The position numbers and the translations under genes are program-made. DNA of 64,000 bases, taken from NCBI GenBank assembly GCA_030432595.1, contig JAUIGU010000016.1, positions 1-64,000 of the forward strand. Direction: 5' to 3'. The notes under the pieces are model-generated. The model did not search any database, was not told the origin of the DNA, and saw only the letters and a program-made list of their open reading frames with translations. Shown here piece after piece: positions 48,970 to 61,524 of this stretch (positions within the stretch are counted from its first letter, which is position 1; every line of letters begins with the position of its first letter). The DNA is from Phycisphaerae bacterium (GTDB lineage Bacteria > Planctomycetota > Phycisphaerae > Phycisphaerales > Phycisphaeraceae).

Positions 48970-50751
48970 CTACTTGCTCAACGCTTTTTTTGACGAATTC
49001 TTCGCTGTACGTGTGGATTGAAGCTTTGACTTGACAGCCTTCGGCCGACGGATCTCAACGTCCAACGGCCAAGCCTTGGGTGCAATTTCGGCAAGTCTTT
49101 TCTGACGGTGTTCGATCTGTTTACCACCCCAGTCTTTATAATTTGCGATCCATTGCGAGGTCACAAACGAGCTATCCGCAAACACTTGACGCTTTGACTC
49201 AAAACCCGAGTTACCGATCTGGGAGTTGTCAACAGATGAGAGAAGAGCCAGATTTCCAAGGCGACTTTTCAGGGCCCGATGTTCCTCGACGTCAACATGT
49301 ACCCACTCTTTTCCACGATTCAAAGGCAAAACATGCTCAACATTTACATCGTACTCGCTTTCACTCGGCTGCCACGCTACCTGATTTTTGTTCGCGTATC
49401 GCTCGATGCACACCAGCAAATATTTGATAAGATTACTCCGTGATACAGAAAGCGTCAAAAAGTCGGCTTCAAACTGCTTATTGTTGGGAAAATGCTTGAC
49501 CATGACAGATTGAAGCGCCTTGGCATTCACAATTTTCTTTGACGCAATCGACATCGCCAAATCGCAATATACGCGTTCATAGGTGCCGCCCCGCAAACTT
49601 GTAACAATCACACGGACTACGCCGGAAAGGATCAAGCGAAATGCCTTTTCCGCCTCTGTTTTCGAGAATTTTTCATAGACCGACAATAAAAGAGGGCGCA
49701 CTTGTTCCGCGCCTAAAACTTGGAAAGCCGAGAGAACACGCTTTGATTCTGCCGTCATTTCTGTACTTGACGCTGAGCCTGGACTAACTATATTCACATA
49801 TTTCTTGGCAGCCGAAGCAATCTCTCGAGAAAACGCGACTGCTTTTGTTTTAGATGTCAATGAAGTTTTGATCTGTTCATACAAATGCTTTTCACGCGTT
49901 AACCCGTTTCGGGATGACCAGTGATGCCGGATGAAATCAACGATCATTGATTCATCGCCAACAGACTCGATCGCTCCAGACATAATCAACCAATTCCCAC
50001 GAGATTCGTCAAGCCGATCTTCAGAAGAAGCAAATACCCTGTTCTTCAATAAATCAGAAATGGCCAAGTCAATGCCGCGGTCATTAAGGGTCTCGAAAAT
50101 CACAAACGCATTTGAGTGCGATGGCACCTTGACCGCGATAACCTTCACTTTCGTAGACATGTATTCCAAGTAATCGATGAGCGCTGCAACTGAATTTGCG
50201 CCAGCCGCGTGAGCAAAAGATTCTACGTGGTAAAAAACTTCGTTATAAACGTCAATAATTCGGTTGTGCGATGGCCGTTCTGCGGCTCGGTCATAGGACG
50301 ATTGCGAATAATTGATGATCGAGTCGCAATAAAAGCCGTGATCTGAATCATTAAGGGAAAGCCGTGGACGATTTTCGAGGCTTTTAGCATCTTTTTGAGC
50401 GATGTAGCTTTCTTGGATTACATTTGCTCTTTCTTCGTTGTTATCTTGGACCAGATAGTCCCGCACCGCCGCGGCAAACAAGATGAATGTTGCGAGCCGC
50501 TGTTGGCCATCAACTACCTCAAATGCATTTTCAAGCCCGCCCGTCGATTCGGCGCGTGACAGAACAACCGTACCCAAAAAGTAGTCTTGAGCTTTTTCAG
50601 AAAGTGCACCGCTTATGTCCGAACAAAATGCTCTCGCTTGTTCGGTGCCCCAAGCGTAGGAACGTTGATAGAGAGGCACCTTAAGACTATAGCGCTTAAC
50701 CAATTCGCCCAAACCTACAGCTTCAAACTGAGTTTCCGATACATCGGGCAT
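48970..50751 (-). CDS. DUF262/GmrSD-type protein (putative type IV restriction-like)
   Basis: 593 residues. N-terminal DUF262 domain: VPLYQRSYAWGTEQARAF, then FEVVDGQQRLATFILFAAAV with the DGQQR motif, and FVIFETLNDRGIDLAISDLL. C-terminal DUF1524-like HNH region: VNVEHVLPLNRGKEW and LKSRLGNLALLSS. These two domains together form GmrSD-type enzymes that cut modified phage DNA, and also solitary defence proteins. The gene is visibly AT-richer than all neighbours, a sign of transfer. Located directly downstream of rho in the same direction, 22 bp apart. Confidence 0.85.
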   Translation of the reverse strand: MPDVSETQFEAVGLGELVKRYSLKVPLYQRSYAWGTEQARAFCSDISGALSEKAQDYFLGTVVLSRAESTGGLENAFEVVDGQQRLATFILFAAAVRDYLVQDNNEERANVIQESYIAQKDAKSLENRPRLSLNDSDHGFYCDSIINYSQSSYDRAAERPSHNRIIDVYNEVFYHVESFAHAAGANSVAALIDYLEYMSTKVKVIAVKVPSHSNAFVIFETLNDRGIDLAISDLLKNRVFASSEDRLDESRGNWLIMSGAIESVGDESMIVDFIRHHWSSRNGLTREKHLYEQIKTSLTSKTKAVAFSREIASAAKKYVNIVSPGSASSTEMTAESKRVLSAFQVLGAEQVRPLLLSVYEKFSKTEAEKAFRLILSGVVRVIVTSLRGGTYERVYCDLAMSIASKKIVNAKALQSVMVKHFPNNKQFEADFLTLSVSRSNLIKYLLVCIERYANKNQVAWQPSESEYDVNVEHVLPLNRGKEWVHVDVEEHRALKSRLGNLALLSSVDNSQIGNSGFESKRQVFADSSFVTSQWIANYKDWGGKQIEHRQKRLAEIAPKAWPLDVEIRRPKAVKSKLQSTRTAKNSSKKALSK

Positions 50752-50773
50752 CTTGAATCGTCTCCGAAGAATA

Positions 50774-52369
<1,596 letters not shown>

Positions 52370-52893
52370 GGAAAACACTCCGTGGTTTCGGCGTAGATGC
52401 CGGGGAAGGAGGCCGTACCGGGCCGGGGTGAAGCGGCGCGGCAGGGTGATGGTGGGTAGGGGAAGGGTGCGCGGGGTCGGGGGAAAGGGGTGCCGGGGTC
52501 CGCGTCAGCGCGGGCGTGGAAAGGTTTGCATGGGGGCGCGATTTCGAAGGTTCTGGAAGACGTGTTTGGGGGGTGCGGGGGTTTGCGTGGGCCGGGGTCG
52601 GCGGGACGCGGGACGCCGGGGAGGGCGTGGGGCAGGCGGTTTGGGATGGGGGCGTGGTTCGACGCGAGGCGGAGCGGCGAGGGCTCCGGGTGATCTTCCC
52701 CTGAGGCCGGCGGCGGCCCCGACGGGCGGGCCACGGACGCCGGCGGCGTCGATGCGTGGATGATAGCCGGGCGGGCGGGGTTGTGGGAGGCGGACCCGCG
52801 TTCAGGGAACGCGGGTTTCTAAATGGGGGCGGGCTTGCGGGTTACGGGCGTGGGCTTGTAGGTTAGGAATTGGGCGTGGGGACGGAATGAAGC
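52370..52893 (-). promoter_or_regulatory. C-rich, G-poor leader of rho (possible rut / autoregulation)
   Basis: Between rho and the CoaE gene, 524 bp contain no supportable gene. The rho-sense (minus) strand is strikingly C-rich and G-poor over roughly 52430-52720 (for example CCCGCACCCCCCAAACAC, CACCCTTCCCCTACCCACC). Rho loads on C-rich, G-poor unstructured RNA, and rho autoregulates by terminating in its own leader in well-studied bacteria. The same logic may apply here. Confidence 0.5.
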
Positions 52894-53877
52894 TCAGGCG
52901 TCGAGCCAGCCCCATTGGGTGAGCAGGGCGTCGAGTTCGCGGGCGAGGTCTTCCGGGGGGCCGGCGTTGTCGAGCGTGGCGTCGGCGGCGGCGCGGCGGG
53001 TCTGGGGGTCGGCCTGATTCGCTTCGCGGGCGGCGAGTTGGGCGTCGGTCCAGCCGCGCGACGCGGCGAGGCGGGCGAGGCGGACGTCGCGCGGCGTGTC
53101 GAGGAAGAGGATGCGGTCGCACTGGTCGGCCAAACCGGCTTCGATGAGCAGCGGGCAGTCTTCGACGATGAAACGCACGTCGGGGTTTTCGGCGTACTGA
53201 AGGTGAAGCCGGTCGCGGCCCTCGGCGACGCGCGGGTGGACAATGGCTTCGAGGCGCTTCAGGGCGTCGGGGTCGTCGAAGACGAGGCGGGCGATGGCGC
53301 CGCGGTCGGGCGTGCCGTCGGGAAGAAACGCTTGGTCACCAAAGGCGGTGCGGAGTTCGTCGCGCACGGCGGGTTCGTCGAAGGCGGCGCGGGCGAGGGC
53401 GTCGGCGTCGATCACCCCCCCGCCGCGCGTGGCGAGGTGCGCGGCGGCGGCAGACTTGCCCGACCCGGGGTAGCCGGTGAGGCCGAGGACGGGTTTGCCT
53501 TGGACCGGGCCGATCTGGTTCGCGAAGTGCAGGGCGAGCACCCCGATCAGTTCTTCGACATCCGTGAGTTCTGAAAAGCCCTCGGCGTCTATCAGGATCG
53601 CCGGCGCGGGGAGGTCATTCCTGAAAAAGAGCACGGCGGGCCAGGCCACATCGAGTTCAGGCCACTCGCGTTCGGCGTCGTCACGGTGCAGAAACCGCAC
53701 GGGCCAGGGCAACGACACGACGAATGCTCGCCACCGCTCTTTCTCCCGCAACGCGCCGTGCGTCAACTTGCACAGGTCGCACCGGTATGTCTCCGGCGAC
53801 ACCGCCTTGTGTGCCGCGTCGAACGCCCGATGAAGCAGACCGCTGTCGGCGTTGTACACGAAGACCAGCTCGGGCAT
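52894..53877 (-). CDS. coaE: Dephospho-CoA kinase with an extra N-terminal domain
   Basis: 327 residues against ~200 for normal CoaE. CoaE part (about 128-320): P-loop GLTGYPGSGKS, VIDADALARAAFDEPAV, LEAIVHPRVAEGR, VEDCPLLIEAGLADQCDRILF. The first ~125 residues are a separate domain, MPELVFVYNADSGLLHRAFDAAHK...YRCDLCKLTHG, with a CxxC pair, like small stand-alone proteins of unknown function. Catalyses the last step of CoA synthesis; the fused domain might sense redox or metal state, which is a guess. Confidence 0.88.
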   Translation of the reverse strand: MPELVFVYNADSGLLHRAFDAAHKAVSPETYRCDLCKLTHGALREKERWRAFVVSLPWPVRFLHRDDAEREWPELDVAWPAVLFFRNDLPAPAILIDAEGFSELTDVEELIGVLALHFANQIGPVQGKPVLGLTGYPGSGKSAAAAHLATRGGGVIDADALARAAFDEPAVRDELRTAFGDQAFLPDGTPDRGAIARLVFDDPDALKRLEAIVHPRVAEGRDRLHLQYAENPDVRFIVEDCPLLIEAGLADQCDRILFLDTPRDVRLARLAASRGWTDAQLAAREANQADPQTRRAAADATLDNAGPPEDLARELDALLTQWGWLDA

Positions 53878-53907
53878 GCTCAGAGTGTAATCATGGTGCG
53901 CGTGACA

Positions 53908-53937
53908 TAGCCCGGAGGCGGCCGTCTCCGGGCTTTA
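53908..53937. repeat. AGCCCGGAG/CTCCGGGCT palindrome (REP-like), copy 1
   Basis: AGCCCGGAG (53909-53917), GCGGCCGT, CTCCGGGCT (53926-53934), then TTAGGTT. Same family as 55637-55666 and 56316-56345, with compensatory A-T/G-C change in the stem. It lies downstream of the metallopeptidase gene stop and before the CoaE gene start. Confidence 0.65.
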
Positions 53938-53972
53938 GGTTGAATTCGTGCGTCGTTCGGCGTGGCCGTTCG

Positions 53973-55439
53973 TCACGGCCGCAGGTTCCGGGCGCCGATG
54001 GCGTCGCCGAAGGCGCGGACGAGCTGGTCGCGGTCGATGCCGTAGTCTTCGCGCAGGGCTTGTTGCCAGTGCTTGCCGTCCTTGATGGCGTTGATGAAGT
54101 CGCGGTAACGCGTCGGGCTCTGGCGGATCATGAACGCGCACAGCTCGCTGGCGACGGGGTACTGCCAGCCCTGGATGTGCGGCAGGTCGAGCATGCCCTG
54201 GAGCGAATCGAGCTGGCGGAGTCGGCGGCGCATGTACTCGGCCTGCTGGGCCCAGTCGCTCTCGCCGAAGCCGCGGCTGTCGACCAGCTTGTAGGCGATG
54301 TGCTCGGCCAGGCCCTCGTTGATCCACGACGGGATGAACGGGTGCGAGCGGTAGCGGTGGACGAACGCGTGCACGGATTCGTGGACCAGCACGTGCGCGA
54401 AGTTGAGCGTGTTTTCCTGGCGGTAGAACGCGACGACGCAGAACCCGTCGCCGCGGCTGTGGCACACGCCGGCCGTGCCCATCGCCGGGAAGCCGAGCGT
54501 CTGGGCGCAGTACTGGAAGTAGTCGGTCTGCCGGGAGAAGACGTAGATCGCGCACTTGCCGCGGAAGATGTTCTGGCCGGCCGGCAGGTCGAAGGTCTCG
54601 AGCAGGCGGTCGTACATCTCGTCGAGCAAACCCGCCCAGCGCCGCGCCTCGGCCGGGGGCAGGTCGGTGAACAGCAGGAAGTTGTCGTCCTCGTAGGTCC
54701 GCAGGCGCACGCCCATCTGCTCGGTGGCTTCGTCCGCTTCCTTCTTCAGCGCTTCCACGCTTTCGGCCATGAGCTCGGGCGACAACTCGCCCCAGAACTG
54801 GGTCTGGATGTCGCCGACGACCTGAGGGCCGTGCGCCGCGTCTTCGTCATGGGGCGCGGCGTGGTCGTCGCCTTCACCGTCGTCGGGTTCCAGACCGGCG
54901 TCGTCGGGGGCGTTTTCATCCACCGTGTCGGGCCCGGGCGCGTCGTCGGTTTCGGGCTCAGGGGCGGCGTCGGCCCAGGTCACGGCTTCGCCGTCGCGCA
55001 GGCGCTGGGCGAGGTCTTCCAGCGTCGGGTCGGCTCCAAGGGCGCGGCCGAGCGCCTTTTCGCCGGAGATGCGCCCGCCGTCGCGCGGGTAGATCTGTGC
55101 GGCCAACTCGAACCAGCCGCGCGCATCGTCGTCGGCCAACAGCTTGTCCTGCACCCACAACACCCGGTCGGGCGCAAGGTCGTCCCACGGGACCAGCGCG
55201 ATCTCGTCGCCACGCGGCGAACGCACCTCGAACCCCTCGGCGTCCCGCGAGATGATCCAACCCATGACCCGCTCGTCGTCCAACGTCTTGACCGCGATGC
55301 GCACCGGCGGGTCGACCGTGACCCCGACGGCCGCCGACGCACCGCCGGCGAAGACCAGACACAGGCTCAGGACCACGCACCCAAACGCCGACCTCTGCCG
55401 GCGCGGTTGCTGCATGGAGATTCCGGTGCGTGTCGTCAT
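53973..55439 (-). CDS. Secreted peptidase-MA/DUF1570-like metallopeptidase
   Basis: 488 residues from ATG 55439, which has GGGAGG 6 bases upstream. Signal peptide about 12-38 (FGCVVLSLCLVFAGGASA). An N-terminal beta-rich part resembles an SH3-like segment (RVMGWIISRDAEGFEVRSPR). An acidic linker follows at about 155-205. The peptidase part has FSRQTDYFQYCAQTLGFPAM and the zinc motif HESVH in LVHESVHAFVHRYRSH, with the third ligand in WINEGLAEHIAY. Gluzincin-type fold inferred. Substrate unknown; acts outside the cytoplasm. Confidence 0.82.
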   Translation of the reverse strand: MTTRTGISMQQPRRQRSAFGCVVLSLCLVFAGGASAAVGVTVDPPVRIAVKTLDDERVMGWIISRDAEGFEVRSPRGDEIALVPWDDLAPDRVLWVQDKLLADDDARGWFELAAQIYPRDGGRISGEKALGRALGADPTLEDLAQRLRDGEAVTWADAAPEPETDDAPGPDTVDENAPDDAGLEPDDGEGDDHAAPHDEDAAHGPQVVGDIQTQFWGELSPELMAESVEALKKEADEATEQMGVRLRTYEDDNFLLFTDLPPAEARRWAGLLDEMYDRLLETFDLPAGQNIFRGKCAIYVFSRQTDYFQYCAQTLGFPAMGTAGVCHSRGDGFCVVAFYRQENTLNFAHVLVHESVHAFVHRYRSHPFIPSWINEGLAEHIAYKLVDSRGFGESDWAQQAEYMRRRLRQLDSLQGMLDLPHIQGWQYPVASELCAFMIRQSPTRYRDFINAIKDGKHWQQALREDYGIDRDQLVRAFGDAIGARNLRP

Positions 55440-55636
55440 GTCGTGCCTCCCGGTCAACCACGTTGGGAACATGCGGTGAATCCCCTTCTCCAAATCCGTG
55501 CGATGCGGAAATAGCGGGCCTCACGACACATCGTACCGGGCCTGCGCCTTATCCCGATGCAGAAACCCTTGGTCTTAGCCCGGCCCGTCCACGAACGCCC
55601 AGCACGCACGGTGAGCGTATCGCAAAACAAACGTCT

Positions 55637-55666
55637 AAAGCCCGGGGACGGCTGTCCCCGGGCTTT
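55637..55666. repeat. AAAGCCCGGGGACGG palindrome (REP-like), copy 2
   Basis: AAAGCCCGGGGACGG facing CTGTCCCCGGGCTTT: a near-perfect 30-bp palindrome 37 bp before the transposase-like gene start. Confidence 0.75.
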
Positions 55667-55703
55667 GCGACACCGATCGCCCCACCCCCGGTACGATCCT
55701 GCC

Positions 55704-56309
55704 ATGCCTTCCGGGCCCAATCCCAACGCCTGGCGGAACTGGTACCACGCGGTCGGCAGCACCTACGGCACGTGGCTGCGCGGCGATCCGCGTGGCTTCC
55801 GCACCTACCGACACCGCCAACACGTCGAAGGCGACTACCGAACGCCGCCACCGCCGGGCGTGTATGCGGCGCTCTTCGAACAGTCCAAAAAAACACTGAA
55901 GCATCCGCCCACCACCCTCAACCCGCGCCAGCGTCGGCTTGTGTGCACAGCCATGGCCGAGCGGCTGCAAGACAACGAGGTTGAACTCGTCGCTCTGGCC
56001 ATCGCATCCAACCATTTCCATGCGCTCGCCCGATTCCCGGTGCTGACGGCAGACCAAAAAAGGCGGCTCCGATCTGTGCTGATTCAGGACGGGCGCGATC
56101 CGACGCCGCGCCATTTACTCGGACTGGCGCGCAAACACGCGTCACACCAACTTGCAGAAGCCGGCCTCATGCCGCCCGGCCCGGTGTGGGCGGCAAGGCC
56201 CAAGCTCGAACCCATCCGTGATCGCCAACACCAGATCAACACCGCGCGGTACATCCACGCGCACGTTGAACAGGGCGCGGCGGTGTGGTGGAAGGGCCAA
56301 GTTCTTTGA
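55704..56309 (+). CDS. RAYT-like (Y1/HUH family) transposase
   Basis: 201 residues from ATG 55704. Contains the HUH-like group LAIASNHFHALARF (two His around Phe), in the place where Y1 transposases have NHxH, and a C-terminal NTARYIHAHVEQGAAVWW resembling the conserved end of REP-associated transposases. The likely catalytic Tyr is not certain. Flanked by near-identical 30-bp palindromes on both sides, the hallmark of a RAYT/REP unit. Such proteins move or maintain the REP palindromes. No terminal repeats typical of IS200/IS605 are seen. Confidence 0.7.
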   Translation: MPSGPNPNAWRNWYHAVGSTYGTWLRGDPRGFRTYRHRQHVEGDYRTPPPPGVYAALFEQSKKTLKHPPTTLNPRQRRLVCTAMAERLQDNEVELVALAIASNHFHALARFPVLTADQKRRLRSVLIQDGRDPTPRHLLGLARKHASHQLAEAGLMPPGPVWAARPKLEPIRDRQHQINTARYIHAHVEQGAAVWWKGQVL

Positions 56310-56315
56310 AACAGC

Positions 56316-56345
56316 AAAGCCCGGGGACGGCCGTCCCCGGGCTTT
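56316..56345. repeat. AAAGCCCGGGGACGG palindrome (REP-like), copy 3; also terminator
   Basis: AAAGCCCGGGGACGG facing CCGTCCCCGGGCTTT, a perfect 30-bp palindrome starting 7 bp after the transposase-like stop and 27 bp before the convergent rpsD stop. It may serve as a bidirectional terminator. The following TTAGGTTA also follows copy 1. Confidence 0.75.
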
Positions 56346-56371
56346 AGGTTAAAACGAATGGGCGGCGTGCC

Positions 56372-56974
56372 TTAGCGGTAGAACTCGATGATGAGGTTCA
56401 TGTTCACGTCGAACGGGACCTGGTCCGGGGTCGGCGTGCCGTTGACCTTGGCGGTCAGGGTCGAGGGGTCGAAGCCCAGCCATTCGGGGACCTCGTGGCC
56501 CGGGAGGCTCTCCATGTTCTCGCGGATGAGCTTCTTGGCGTTCTCTTTCTTGATGGTGATCTCGTCGCCGACGCTGACGCGGTAGCTGGCGATGTCGACC
56601 TTCTTGCCGTTCACGAGGATGTGCCCGTGGGCGACGATTTGGCGGGCGGCCCAGATCGAGCGTGCCCAGCCGAGCCGGCGGATGACGTTGTCGAGGCGCA
56701 GCTCGAGGAGTTGGAGCAGGACGACGCCGGTGTTGCCCTTGGTGTGGCCCGCCTCGTCGAGGAGCCGGCGGAACTGCTTCTCGAGCACGTTGTAGTGGTA
56801 GCGGAGCTTCTGCTTTTCGTTGAGGCGGACGCCGTAGTCGCGCAGCCGCCGCCCGCGGAAGCCGTGGACGCCCGGGGGGTTGAGCTGGCGCTTGGTGGTG
56901 TGCTTGGGGAGGTCGGCGATGGGCACGCCGACGCGGCGGGAGAGCTTGACCTTCGGGCCGGTGTAGTTGGCCAT
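56372..56974 (-). CDS. rpsD: 30S ribosomal protein S4
   Basis: 200 residues from ATG 56974 (MANYTGPKVKLSRRVGVPIA). S4 domain: RLDNVIRRLGWARSIWAARQ, IVAHGHILVNGKKVDIASYR, then IIEFYR end. In most bacteria rpsD lies between rpsK and rpoA; here it stands alone about 33 kb away, with the RAYT-like gene next to it. S4 binds the 16S 5' domain and is a known translational repressor of the alpha operon in E. coli. Confidence 0.97.
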   Translation of the reverse strand: MANYTGPKVKLSRRVGVPIADLPKHTTKRQLNPPGVHGFRGRRLRDYGVRLNEKQKLRYHYNVLEKQFRRLLDEAGHTKGNTGVVLLQLLELRLDNVIRRLGWARSIWAARQIVAHGHILVNGKKVDIASYRVSVGDEITIKKENAKKLIRENMESLPGHEVPEWLGFDPSTLTAKVNGTPTPDQVPFDVNMNLIIEFYR

Positions 56975-57487
56975 GTTGTTCTTACGCCCGCGGTTTCCCG
57001 GGGACGCCCTTCTTGGTGCTCGGCCGTGGCTACGGCTCCGCGGTTCCAGCAAAGTTCAGGCCCACGGCGGGCCTGCAGCGAGCCGAGCATTATGGACAAA
57101 ACCACGTCAAAGGGCAAATCGGTCACACCTCACCAGAATGATATTTCCAACACCTGCTTGAAGCGTCGCCAGACCCCGGCCCGGTAGCTCGAATCGACTC
57201 TAGGCTTGTGCCAAAGGAGTATGTAGGGAGTGCCAAGTATCAGGATGAGTACGCGGATGATCAACTCAATCAACGCGCCGAATCCGGAACCGATGTCTGG
57301 CATTGCAACATTTTAAGGGCGACCTCAATAAAAAAAGCCCGCCGCGGCCGAAGCCGCGACGAGCCTTCCGGGGGGCGGGGGAGGATTGGGGGTGTTTCGT
57401 CGTGTGGGTCGGAGTCTCGGTCTGTTGTGGCCGGCCGCGGCGTTGCGGGGTGACCTTGGGTTCATAACGGGCTCAGGTTCGGCGGGG
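56975..57487. other. Gap upstream of rpsD, no gene seen; holds a minus-strand terminator
   Basis: 513 bp. The part next to rpsD should hold its promoter; I find no convincing -35/-10 pair. Short open frames around 57208-57453 have no protein-like character. The only clear element is the terminator described at 57330-57365. Confidence 0.5.
57330..57365 (-). terminator. Rho-independent terminator of the DUF454 gene
   Basis: On the minus strand GTCGCGGC, loop TTC, GGCCGCGGC, then GGGCTTTTTTT. It sits about 120 bp after the DUF454 gene stop and before rpsD, insulating the two. Confidence 0.8.
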
Positions 57488-57961
57488 TCACGCGATGCGG
57501 GCGGCGTGGACGGATTCGGGGGTCAGCGTCTTGAGGCCGCGCACGATGTAGGCGGTCACGCCCAGCCCGGCCAGCGCCGGCAGTGTTGCCAGCCACGCGC
57601 GTTCGGCGGGGACCGTGAGCAGGACGGCTCCGCACGACAAGGCCAGCGTCGCCCACATGCCGATCAGGGCGTGGCGCTTCGCGGGGCGCGTCAGGCCGCG
57701 CAGCTCGACGATGTCGTGGACCGCGTGCCCGGCCGGGCCCTGCCGATACACCCAGCGGCGCAGCACCGGGCAGGCCTTGCCCGCCAGCAGCACGGCCAGC
57801 AGCCAGAACACAGTCGTCGGCAGGACCGGCACAAAGACGCCGACCCAGCCGACCGCGAAACACACCGCCGCTAACGCCGCGAGGCACCAACGCGCGAACC
57901 GGCCCGCCGCCGCGGGGCAGCGCGTTGGGGGTTCGGAGGTTGAGCGGGGCGCGGGGGTCAT
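57488..57961 (-). CDS. YbaN/DUF454-family inner membrane protein
   Basis: 157 residues, a bit longer than the family's ~120-130. Family phrase GWVGVFVPVLPTTVFWLLAV (PVLPTTxF signature), GKACPVLRRWVYRQGPAG and RPAKRHALIGMWATLALS. Three to four membrane helices. Function unknown. Single gene with its own terminator; the 181-bp gap to katG holds no gene. Confidence 0.85.
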   Translation of the reverse strand: MTPAPRSTSEPPTRCPAAAGRFARWCLAALAAVCFAVGWVGVFVPVLPTTVFWLLAVLLAGKACPVLRRWVYRQGPAGHAVHDIVELRGLTRPAKRHALIGMWATLALSCGAVLLTVPAERAWLATLPALAGLGVTAYIVRGLKTLTPESVHAARIA

Positions 57962-58142
57962 TGTGTGTTGAAAACAAAGCGGGTCAAATCACGGCGGGCG
58001 TGCTGAGCAGTCGCATGTTTGTCGGAGGGGTTCGGACGGCTCCGTGCAGGTCGTGCGGCCTTTCGGCTTGGCCCGGGAAAGACTCGCCACCGCGCGGGGC
58101 GGCAGCGAGCCCGGGGAGAGAGTTTGCGGGCCGGCGGAGGGG

Positions 58143-60495
<2,353 letters not shown>

Positions 60496-60500
60496 TACCC

Positions 60501-61421
60501 ATGAATGTCCGCGACTTCGAGTACGTCCTGGCGCTGGGCACGACCGGGCAGTTCGCCAAGGCCGCGCGGCGCTGCCGGGTGAGCCAGCCCACGCTGAGCA
60601 CGCAGGTCGCCAAGCTCGAGGCGGAGCTGGGCGTGCGGCTGTTCGAGCGCGGCCCGGGCGGCGTGAGCCCGACGCCGGCCGGGCAGCGTGTGATCGCGCG
60701 GGCACGCACGGTGCTGGACGCGATCGACGCGCTCAAGGCCGAGGCCCACGGGCAGGGGCAACGCTGGGTCGGGCCGCTGCGGCTGGGCGCGATCCCCACG
60801 GCCGGGCCGTACCTCATGCCGCACGTGCTGCCGGTCCTGCGGAAGTCGCAGCCCGAGGCGCAGTGGCTGATCCGCGAGGGGCAGACCCACGACCTGCTCG
60901 AACGCCTCACCGCGTCGGACCTGGACGCCGCGATCGTCTCGCCGCCACTGAACGCGGGCAACATCAGCACGGCCGCGATCTTTGAAGAGCCTTTTGTATT
61001 CGCCGCACCGGCCGGTCATCCAATGGCCAAGCGCACGCCCGTTCGGCTGGCCGACCTGAGCGACACCCCGATGCTGCTGCTCGAAGAGGGGCACTGCCTG
61101 CGGTCACAGACACTCGACGTGTGCAGCGCGGCGCCGCAGCGCGACGAGCCTTTCCAGGCGAGCAGCCTCGAGAGCCTCCGGCACATGGTGATGGCGGGCA
61201 TCGGCGTCACGCTGCTGCCCCGCCTCGCGACCGTGGGCCCGTACGCGCAGCTCACCCGCTTCCCGATCCGTCGATTCGTCAAGCCCGAGCCGACGCGCAC
61301 ACTGGTGCTTGCGTGGCGGCGCAGCTTCCCGCGCGGCGAGCTGCTGCGCGGCATGGCCAACGACATGGGCGATGCGTTGCGGGCGGTGTTGAAACGCAAT
61401 AACGCGAAAAAGAAGACCTGA
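60501..61421 (+). CDS. oxyR: LysR-type peroxide sensor OxyR
   Basis: 306 residues from ATG 60501 (MNVRDFEYVLALGTTGQFAK), the family start. N-terminal winged helix (AARRCRVSQPTLSTQVAKLE, LFERGPGGVSPTPAG). The regulatory domain has both redox cysteines in EEGHCLRSQTLDVC, at positions 199 and 208, the same numbers as in E. coli OxyR. Then GIGVTLLPRLA. It senses peroxide by the C199-C208 disulfide. There is no clear ribosome-binding site before ATG 60501. Confidence 0.94.
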   Translation: MNVRDFEYVLALGTTGQFAKAARRCRVSQPTLSTQVAKLEAELGVRLFERGPGGVSPTPAGQRVIARARTVLDAIDALKAEAHGQGQRWVGPLRLGAIPTAGPYLMPHVLPVLRKSQPEAQWLIREGQTHDLLERLTASDLDAAIVSPPLNAGNISTAAIFEEPFVFAAPAGHPMAKRTPVRLADLSDTPMLLLEEGHCLRSQTLDVCSAAPQRDEPFQASSLESLRHMVMAGIGVTLLPRLATVGPYAQLTRFPIRRFVKPEPTRTLVLAWRRSFPRGELLRGMANDMGDALRAVLKRNNAKKKT

Positions 61422-61471
61422 ACTTCGTCAATCGGTGTATGCCGATCGGGTCAATCGAAACATCGTTGTGT

Positions 61472-61503
61472 GGGTGCCACGGTCGCAAGCGACCGTGGCA
61501 CCC
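61472..61503. repeat. GGGTGCCACGGTCGC palindrome between oxyR and aquaporin genes
   Basis: GGGTGCCACGGTCGC (61472-61486), AA, GCGACCGTGGCACCC (61489-61503): a perfect 15-bp stem. The inner 30 bases are identical to those at 47625-47654. It lies between two convergent genes, so it may act as a bidirectional terminator. Confidence 0.7.
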
Positions 61504-61524
61504 AATCATTGCACCGACCGAAAC

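Noticed and set aside
57208-57453. Short plus-strand open frame upstream of rpsD
   Set aside because: It runs through a minus-strand terminator and has a low-complexity, Arg/Gly/Ser-rich end without motif.
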